12,000 bases of DNA, from the NCBI GenBank assembly GCA_029051835.1, contig JAIDKJ010000038.1, forward strand, positions 1-12,000, read 5' to 3'. Source of the stretch: Paramuribaculum sp. Lineage in GTDB: Bacteria; Bacteroidota; Bacteroidia; Bacteroidales; Muribaculaceae. Below are positions 1 through 4,486 of the stretch, piece after piece. How positions within the stretch are numbered: position 1 is the stretch's first letter; every line of letters starts with the position of its first letter. The notes under the pieces were generated by a model that was not told where the DNA came from, did not search any database, and saw only the letters and a program-made list of their open reading frames with translations. A program made the translations under genes and the position numbers.

Positions 1-519
1 AAGCTGTATAAAGATGGTGATTACAGAATGAGCCTCTTTATAGGTTGTGGCTGCTTCTTTGGTATCAGAGTAAGTGATTTGAGAAAACTTACTTGGTCTA
101 TGCTCTTGAATGATGATAAATTTACACTGACTGAGCAAAAGACAGGTAAAAGAAGAGTGGTGAAGATAAACTCAGACTTTCAAAAGCATATTAAGAAGTG
201 TTTTGAAGCTCTTAATATTACAGATATGGAAGAGCCTTGTTTTCTCTCACGTAGGAATATGGTTATGTCAACTCAGAGAATCAATGTAAGACTTAAGGAG
301 ATTAAACAACGTTATAATGTCAAGATTGATAACTTCTCCTGTCATTCGTTGAGGAAAGCTTTTGGCAGGAAAGTATTTGAATCAAGTGGTGAGAATGCAC
401 AGATGGCACTTGTAAAACTATCAGAACTATTCAACCATTCATCTGTTGCTATCACTAAAATATATCTTGGACTCAGACAGAAAGAACTTTTAGAAACATA
501 CGACCTCTTGGATTTCTAA
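1..519 (+). CDS. Tyrosine recombinase/integrase, C-terminal catalytic part (5' end beyond the window)
   Basis: The reading frame is open from base 1, so the gene starts upstream and only its last 172 codons are visible. They hold a complete tyrosine recombinase catalytic domain. The first catalytic Arg is in GIRVSDLRKLTW (Arg codon at 67-69), followed by a beta-hairpin Lys in QKTGKR, the H-x-x-R box CHSLRK (His at 343-345, Arg at 352-354), the second His in LFNHSS (436-438) and the nucleophile Tyr in KIYLG (463-465). All six expected catalytic positions are filled, so the enzyme is probably active if the missing N-terminus is intact. Such enzymes cut and rejoin DNA through a 3'-phosphotyrosine bond. 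It could be an element integrase or one of the Bacteroidales invertases that flip promoters of surface genes; the surface-protein genes downstream keep the second option open. The protein ends soon after the Tyr motif, with no C-terminal extension. Confidence 0.9.
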   Translation, partial: KLYKDGDYRMSLFIGCGCFFGIRVSDLRKLTWSMLLNDDKFTLTEQKTGKRRVVKINSDFQKHIKKCFEALNITDMEEPCFLSRRNMVMSTQRINVRLKEIKQRYNVKIDNFSCHSLRKAFGRKVFESSGENAQMALVKLSELFNHSSVAITKIYLGLRQKELLETYDLLDF

Positions 520-888
520 AAACTCACATATTAAATAATTGCCAACATATAGGGCATCTTTCACAGGAAATAGCTAACTTTGCACCTGCAAACCCACAAT
601 GGGCAAGCAGACATACATAGAAAGCGTTTTCGCATCATTCTATCAGTGAAACTTCGACAACTTCAATGAAATACAGAATGGTGGTGAGAGATGCTCTCTT
701 TGGCTTGTATTGTCATATCCCTATGATATACAGTCAAAGTGGGGTCATATCCATTTACCAAGTATTTCATGGGAGTCGAAGCCCACACTGATAAGGTGAG
801 TGGAAATTTGGCTCCACTTTCTTTGTGTGCCTATCCAACCAATCACTATCAAAAAGCATCGTAGAGCCATAGATGCACAGAAAACCAA
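520..888. other. Long intergenic region, no supported gene
   Basis: About 370 bp between the recombinase and the outer-membrane protein gene. It contains a -7-like promoter box followed by a palindrome (575-592). A reading frame of 66 codons begins with ATG at 599 and runs to a TGA at 797-799, but it is interrupted by an in-frame TGA at 647-649. A 41-codon frame (666-791) overlaps it in another register. Neither resembles a family I know, so this could be the decayed start of a lost gene or plain leader DNA. A weak hairpin with 6-bp arms (799-804 and 813-818) followed by a T-rich run could be a poor terminator or a leader structure upstream of the barrel gene. No RNA gene was recognised. Confidence 0.5.
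575..592 (+). promoter_or_regulatory. Candidate -7 box (TAACTTTG) with overlapping palindrome
   Basis: TAACTTTG at 575-582 matches the Bacteroidota -7 consensus TAnnTTTG. No matching TTTG lies at the expected place about 20 bp upstream; the nearest is TTTC at 559-562, which is too close. The box overlaps a perfect palindrome, TTTGCA-CC-TGCAAA (579-592), which could be an operator or a recombinase site. A transcript from here would run through the gap into the barrel and lipoprotein genes. The promoter reading is tentative. Confidence 0.35.
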
Positions 889-1443
889 ATGAAAAAACTT
901 TTCATTTCTATGTGCGTGGCTCTTGTTGGGCTATGCGCATCAGCCCAAGAAAAAGGTGACATGGCAGTTGGGCTGAATCTTGGTGTAGCACCCTGCCTTG
1001 AGAGTGGAGCCAATGTAACTAACTTTGGTATTGGAGCAAAATTCCAATACAACGTAACCAATCCCATTCGTCTTGAGGCTGACGTGGACTATTGGTTCAA
1101 GAACAAAGGGATGGATGTGTTTGACGTAACAGCAAACGTTCACTATCTCTTCAACGTAGGCAGCAAACTCAAAGTCTATCCTCTCGCTGGTATTGGATTT
1201 GCACATTGTGGAGGTGGTGCTGATTTCAGCTTTGACGAAGACGACTATAAGGATTTATGGAGTCGTTCGTCAGACGATGATTTCGATGGTTCCTCATCGT
1301 CAAGCAAGTTCCTTTTCAACGTAGGTGCAGGTGTGGAGTATCCAATCACTGAAAAACTTGCGATAGGCGCAGAAATCAAATATCAGTACATACAGCACTT
1401 CAGTCGCCTTCCTATCTCAGTCGGTGTTAGTTATAAATTCTAA
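889..1443 (+). CDS. Small outer-membrane beta-barrel protein
   Basis: This 184-residue protein has a Sec signal peptide (basic MKK, hydrophobic core, ASA-Q at residues 17-20, cleavage about residue 18-20). The mature part consists of alternating-polarity strands typical of an 8- to 10-stranded barrel of the OMP_b-brl / porin-like superfamily: GDMAVGLNLGVAP, NFGIGAKFQYNV, IRLEADVDYWF, VFDVTANVHYLF, LKVYPLAGIGF, KFLFNVGAGVEYPI, LAIGAEIKYQYI and the last strand ISVGVSYKF. The C-terminal Phe is the usual signal for insertion by the BAM machinery. Residues 112-139 form an acidic, Ser-rich low-complexity segment that is probably a surface loop. Only 5 nt separate its stop from the lipoprotein start at 1449, so the two are very likely co-transcribed. 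The role (adhesin, porin or structural) cannot be told from sequence. Location in the outer membrane is a confident inference. Confidence 0.8.
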   Translation: MKKLFISMCVALVGLCASAQEKGDMAVGLNLGVAPCLESGANVTNFGIGAKFQYNVTNPIRLEADVDYWFKNKGMDVFDVTANVHYLFNVGSKLKVYPLAGIGFAHCGGGADFSFDEDDYKDLWSRSSDDDFDGSSSSSKFLFNVGAGVEYPITEKLAIGAEIKYQYIQHFSRLPISVGVSYKF

Positions 1444-1448
1444 CATAT

Positions 1449-2135
1449 ATGGCAAAGTCTCTAAAACTTCTCATGGTGGCTCTCTTTGCCACCATGAGTT
1501 TCACACTCACCTCTTGTGGTGATGATGACGAACCTTCTATGGATAGCAAGGATTATACGTTCACAATCGATGATGAGGTCTTCTATTATGGGGGTGGTCC
1601 GTTTCCTTACTGGCCCGAAACAATACTTGAAACATGGTATTCTCCAAACGATGATGGTACTGAAATCTTCTTCGCTATCACTGGACAAAACGCCCCATTA
1701 ACACCTAATGAGGTTGGGATACCAATGTATGAGGGTGCAACAAAACAGGCAGAAATTGACCTATTGATATCGAAGTTTGATCCAAAAACCACTAAAAGTG
1801 GAACTGTTCTTAATATCTATCATATTCAGGATCCTTGGTCTGAAGGCTCTATCAGGAACCGCCTTGCAATTCACGATTGTATAAATAATATCAGATATGC
1901 TACATCTGCAATACTCAGTCGTGATGTAGACGGTGTTATAAAATTCATCTCGTATGAAGAAAACAAAGATGAGTGGGGTGCAGATTACTTGACTCTCGAG
2001 TTTGAAAATCTGACTTTTTACGAAGAAGCGGAACGTGTTTATGACGAATCTAACGATAGGTGGTTCACTCCTCTCAACAAAACAAAAAAACATGTAGTCA
2101 ATGGGAAAATAGTATTTTCTTCCAATTTACTATAG
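1449..2135 (+). CDS. Surface-type lipoprotein of unknown function
   Basis: This 228-residue protein begins with a type II signal peptide: basic start, hydrophobic core and lipobox LTSC with the acylated Cys at residue 23. The residues right after Cys (GDDDEP) are acidic, as in the Bacteroidota lipoprotein export signal that sends lipoproteins to the cell surface, so surface exposure is likely. The rest looks beta-rich with many aromatic and acidic residues, including DYTFTIDDEVFYYGGG near the start and a closing strand HVVNGKIVFSSNL. I do not recognise the family. It follows the beta-barrel gene by 5 nt and probably works with it at the outer membrane, although that partnership is inferred only from the operon. 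An 11-bp perfect inverted repeat sits inside the signal-peptide codons (1470-1498). An intrinsic terminator follows 78 nt downstream. Confidence 0.75.
   Translation: MAKSLKLLMVALFATMSFTLTSCGDDDEPSMDSKDYTFTIDDEVFYYGGGPFPYWPETILETWYSPNDDGTEIFFAITGQNAPLTPNEVGIPMYEGATKQAEIDLLISKFDPKTTKSGTVLNIYHIQDPWSEGSIRNRLAIHDCINNIRYATSAILSRDVDGVIKFISYEENKDEWGADYLTLEFENLTFYEEAERVYDESNDRWFTPLNKTKKHVVNGKIVFSSNLL
1470..1498 (+). repeat. Perfect inverted repeat in the lipoprotein signal sequence
   Basis: CTCATGGTGGC (1470-1480) and GCCACCATGAG (1488-1498) are exact reverse complements with a 7-nt loop. The hairpin covers about codons 8 to 17 of the lipoprotein and is much more stable than its AT-rich surroundings. 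It has no T-run, so it is not a terminator. It could slow translation or stabilise the downstream part of the transcript. Confidence 0.8.
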
Positions 2136-2213
2136 ACATAAAAAAGGATTATATCACTATTAACTTTATGTCAAGTAAGTGTCATGTAGGTATAATCAAA
2201 CACACACTTGAAG

Positions 2214-2249
2214 GTCGTTGAGGCAATAAGAGGCTTCAACGACTTTTTT
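2214..2249 (+). terminator. Intrinsic terminator after the barrel/lipoprotein unit
   Basis: An 11-bp stem (2214-2224 with 2233-2243, one G-U pair, 8-nt loop) is followed directly by six T residues (2244-2249). It lies 78 nt after the lipoprotein stop and fits the end of the 889-2135 transcription unit. Confidence 0.8.
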
Positions 2250-2277
2250 GTATCTTAGCCGAGATAATCGTTTTGAG

Positions 2278-2305
2278 ATATTCACTAATGATTGTAAGTG
2301 AATAT
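2278..2305. repeat. 9-bp inverted repeat in the intergenic region
   Basis: ATATTCACT (2278-2286) and AGTGAATAT (2297-2305) are exact reverse complements separated by 10 nt. AT-rich and without a T-run. It may be a protein-binding site or part of an RNA fold, or it may be chance. Confidence 0.5.
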
Positions 2306-2352
2306 TGCGTTATTAGCATAACTCGCTGATTCACTACGAAATAACACTAAAA

Positions 2353-2396
2353 GAAGGTGTCGGAGGGCAAAAACAGCCTTTCGACACTTTCATTTT
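2353..2396 (+). terminator. Second hairpin with T-rich tail between converging genes
   Basis: Arms 2353-2368 and 2376-2391 pair over 16 positions if read as plus-strand RNA, with G-U pairs at three positions, followed by a T-rich run (ATTTTC). On the minus strand the same positions become A-C mismatches and the tail is weaker, so the structure favours plus-strand RNA. It may act as a backup terminator that keeps plus-strand transcription out of the integrase gene, or, less efficiently, as the integrase terminator. Confidence 0.55.
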
Positions 2397-2428
2397 CACA
2401 TAAATAACCTCATTTTTGAATATCGAAA

Positions 2429-4138
2429 TCAATCGTCAAGCAAGGTGTCATGTTCTGCGTCTGCTATCTCAACATCATTCTCTAAAGCATCCCTCGTCTG
2501 TTGATATTTCATATAATCATCATAGGAATACCCCATCTTCATAAATTCTAATAGTAATTCTTTCTCATTCTTTTCGGAGTTACTGATAAGCTCACTAATC
2601 TGAGAGTCTATAACAGCAGAATGCCTAACTTGCTTAACCTTATTATTAGCTTCGTTGAGGTTCTGATGCAGATTATCTATTTTAATTTTGTTACGCTCAT
2701 TTTCCTGTACAAGTTCCACTACCTTATTTATTCCACCTATTGAAAAGGTCTCGTTATTTGAGATATTTGATCCAATGGTGCTTTCCTCATGTTCAGAGCA
2801 TAGCCTTACAATATCTTCAGGATGCTTCTTTAAGGTAGATTGATATATGTCAATATACTTGGAAGTAGCTTTGTCGTAATGCTCTACCATCTTTGTACTC
2901 TGAGCTGTGTACTTGCTTATTTTCTCATAAGTCCATCCTCGTGCTGACAGTAGGGAAACGAAAGTCCTTCTACCTGTATGAGTGGCTATACATTCATATC
3001 TCGGCTTTTTGAACTCTTCAGGCTGACTGCTTCCTACATAGTGGATTGATTGAAGTTCCTCTCCTTCGATTCCTGCGTTCTTGGCAATTCGTTTGATTTC
3101 TCTGTTTATCTTATCTTTACTGCATTCAGGTAATATGCAATTATACTTATCTATAAGAATTTGTTTGGCTATTTGAAATATGAGACCAACATCAACTCTC
3201 TTGTTCGGTGTCTTTTTCGGAGCTATGGATATATAATAATTACCATCAATTTTATCGGTTCTTTCATCAATCCTTAATATGTCAGATATACGATGCCCTA
3301 ATGTGCATTCAAGTAAAAACATGTCCCTTATTATCTCATCTTTTTCATTTTCACATTGATAACGGTATAATTTCATTATTTCGTCATTGCGAAGGGCGAT
3401 TTGGTTGTCAGATGATTTATCATCAAACAGACGCAACTTTATAGCCGAGATTTCAAGTTCTGTTAGAAATCCCCCTGCTCTCGCACTAAGAATAATTGCA
3501 GATTTCGCGTATTTGAGAATGGAGTTAATGGTTGATACCGTGTAAGGTTCTCCATCATTAAGGTAGTTGTTGTAGATATAGAGAGAAAACTTGTAGAAGA
3601 ATTCAGTAGTGAATACGTGGAAATCACCAATCTTTTCCCCTTTTTCCCTTTCAAGATAATCAAGAAAGAATTTTAATGCGGGCAGACCTTTATTAAGGTA
3701 GTTCTTTGAAGTTGCTACTCCAATGGTTCTGTCATTAGTCACGGCACGCCTAATAACTGCTAAAATATCTTCGATAGTATCTGATTTCTTTTTTCTTGCC
3801 ATTCCCTTTAATGTAGATTTTAAGTGTGTAACGAAGTCTAATTCATTACCTTTATTACAAATATACTTTTTATATTCCGAAAAGCGAAATTTAATTTCGT
3901 CTATCGTAGTATTGACAGTTTTATTGTTTTGGTTATCAATATTAGAAAGAATAGGGCTGATATAGGCGTATTGGAGTAGTGGATTCCACTGATTGGGATA
4001 AACTTTTACGCCTGTGTGAAACTTTACCTGCTTACCATCTAATCGTACAATGAAAACAATAGTAGAAGGTGTTTTCTTTTTGGGTTGAGTTAGGTAGAAT
4101 TTGCCTTTGATTTCAAGAGGGAAAAATTGTCGCTTCAT
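2429..4138 (-). CDS. Tyrosine integrase with arm-binding domain and coiled-coil tail
   Basis: This 569-residue tyrosine recombinase probably integrates and excises the element. Residues about 1-60 form a beta-rich arm-type DNA-binding domain (KFYLTQPKKKTPSTIVFIVRL ... TGVKVYPNQWNP, as in Bacteroidota integrases). Residues about 120-230 form the SAM-like core-binding helices, and about 245-430 the catalytic domain. Catalytic residues are Arg283 (GHRISDIL), Lys308/309 (APKKT), His387 and Arg390 (THTGRR), and the nucleophile Tyr421 (VEHYDK). The usual second His or Trp (as in GHSS) is replaced by Gln413 (TAQST). After about residue 440 there is an extension of about 130 residues with a predicted coiled coil (470-530) and an acidic end; many relatives stop shortly after the Tyr. 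The start is the first ATG after an in-frame TGA. It is transcribed away from tRNA-Ala, 156 bp from its 3' end, which suggests integration there. Codon use is AT-rich. Confidence 0.92.
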   Translation of the reverse strand: MKRQFFPLEIKGKFYLTQPKKKTPSTIVFIVRLDGKQVKFHTGVKVYPNQWNPLLQYAYISPILSNIDNQNNKTVNTTIDEIKFRFSEYKKYICNKGNELDFVTHLKSTLKGMARKKKSDTIEDILAVIRRAVTNDRTIGVATSKNYLNKGLPALKFFLDYLEREKGEKIGDFHVFTTEFFYKFSLYIYNNYLNDGEPYTVSTINSILKYAKSAIILSARAGGFLTELEISAIKLRLFDDKSSDNQIALRNDEIMKLYRYQCENEKDEIIRDMFLLECTLGHRISDILRIDERTDKIDGNYYISIAPKKTPNKRVDVGLIFQIAKQILIDKYNCILPECSKDKINREIKRIAKNAGIEGEELQSIHYVGSSQPEEFKKPRYECIATHTGRRTFVSLLSARGWTYEKISKYTAQSTKMVEHYDKATSKYIDIYQSTLKKHPEDIVRLCSEHEESTIGSNISNNETFSIGGINKVVELVQENERNKIKIDNLHQNLNEANNKVKQVRHSAVIDSQISELISNSEKNEKELLLEFMKMGYSYDDYMKYQQTRDALENDVEIADAEHDTLLDD

Positions 4139-4184
4139 CAGTGTCGAATGCGCACCTGATTTTCAGCGACTTAATGAAACTCGA

Positions 4185-4210
4185 GGTAACAAAAAACGGT
4201 AACAAAAAAC
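4185..4210. repeat. Tandem 13-bp direct repeat near the tRNA, candidate recombinase arm or attachment site
   Basis: GGTAACAAAAAAC occurs twice back to back (4185-4197 and 4198-4210), and a partial third copy (GGTAA) begins at 4211. It lies 46 bp upstream of the integrase start, where integrases bind arm or core sites. The repeat is seen directly; the function is inferred. Confidence 0.7.
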
Positions 4211-4235
4211 GGTAAAACAGTGTTGTTTTTGCCGT
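4209..4235. repeat. Imperfect inverted repeat at the element boundary
   Basis: ACGG at 4209-4212 pairs with CCGT at 4232-4235, and the AT-rich interior pairs with one wobble and one bulge, leaving a loop of about 4 nt. It directly follows the tandem repeats. It may form part of the attachment site. Confidence 0.4.
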
Positions 4236-4252
4236 GAATATAATTTAACCCT

Positions 4253-4291
4253 AAAAAAGAAAGTCGCTAACTAAGTGAAAGTTAACGACTT
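4253..4291 (-). terminator. Intrinsic terminator of tRNA-Ala
   Basis: On the minus strand an 11-bp stem (4281-4291 with 4261-4271, one G-U pair, 9-nt loop) is followed by a run that is almost all T (4262-4253). It begins 3 nt after the tRNA 3' end and clearly terminates that transcript. Confidence 0.85.
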
Positions 4292-4294
4292 GCG

Positions 4295-4368
4295 TGGAGT
4301 ATAGCGGACTCGAACCGCTCACCTCGACACTGCCAGTGTCGCGCTCTAGCCAGATGAGCTAATACCCC
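4295..4368 (-). tRNA. tRNA-Ala (anticodon GGC)
   Basis: A full cloverleaf of 74 nt folds by eye: acceptor stem GGGGTAT/ATACTCC, D-stem GCTC/GAGC, anticodon stem CGACA/TGTCG around loop CTGGCAG (anticodon GGC, reading GCC/GCU), T-stem AGCGG/CCGCT with loop TTCGAGT, and discriminator A. CCA is not encoded. It decodes alanine. Its 3' end faces the AT-rich element and the integrase, so its 3' half is a likely attachment site. It has its own promoter (4382-4412) and terminator (4253-4291). Confidence 0.95.
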
Positions 4369-4381
4369 GATGTTTGCGCTG

Positions 4382-4412
4382 CAAAGTTACGACATTTCCG
4401 TGAAATAACAAT
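4382..4412 (-). promoter_or_regulatory. Promoter of tRNA-Ala
   Basis: On the minus strand, TAACTTTG (4382-4389) matches the Bacteroidota -7 box exactly, and ATTG (4409-4412) lies at -33 with a 19-bp spacer. Transcription would start about 5 nt downstream, a few bases before the tRNA 5' end at 4368. Confidence 0.75.
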
Positions 4413-4450
4413 GTGAAATAAGGTTAAAAGAGATGCATGGCGATATATAT

Positions 4451-4482
4451 TTTGCGCGGGCGGTCATATTTATGTAACTTCG
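4451..4482 (+). promoter_or_regulatory. Promoter of the TPR-barrel-pyrC operon
   Basis: TTTG (4451-4454) and TAACTTCG (4475-4482) are separated by 20 bp, matching the Bacteroidota -33/-7 promoter with one mismatch in the -7 box. The expected start point falls at or within a few bases of the ATG at 4487, so the transcript would have almost no leader. Confidence 0.65.
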
Positions 4483-4486
4483 CGAT

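Larger units (their letters stand above)
1..4250. mobile_element. AT-rich integrated element or genomic island (one end, partial)
   Basis: The stretch from the left edge to just before the tRNA is visibly AT-rich, in sharp contrast to the GC-rich genes from 4487 onward. It contains two tyrosine recombinase genes, a pair of surface-protein genes and long non-coding gaps, and no housekeeping gene. The larger integrase lies next to the 3' end of a tRNA gene and reads away from it, the common arrangement for islands that use tRNA attachment sites. The exact right boundary is not fixed: it lies between the integrase start (4138) and the tRNA 3' end (4295), most likely near the repeats at 4185-4235. 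The left boundary is outside the window. No conjugation, replication or phage structural gene is visible here, so the kind of element cannot be named. That it is mobile is inference from composition and gene content. Confidence 0.55.

Noticed and set aside
666..791. 41-codon frame in the gap before the barrel gene
   Set aside because: It overlaps another open frame in a different register, shows no family resemblance and has no clear start signal.
641..793. 8-bp inverted repeat TATCAGTG (641-648) / CACTGATA (786-793) as borders of an invertible segment
   Set aside because: Arms do not extend beyond 8 bp, and about one such pair is expected by chance in a region this size.
1296..2444. 13-bp direct repeat ATCGTCAAGCAAG in the barrel gene (1296-1308) and at the integrase 3' end (2432-2444)
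   Set aside because: Both copies are inside coding sequence in unrelated genes, and a match this long has a modest chance of arising at random over 4 kb.
4381..4390. Match to the CTnDOT-type attachment core GTAnnTTTGC on the minus strand
   Set aside because: It coincides with the -7 box of the tRNA promoter, which has almost the same consensus, and nothing is inserted there.
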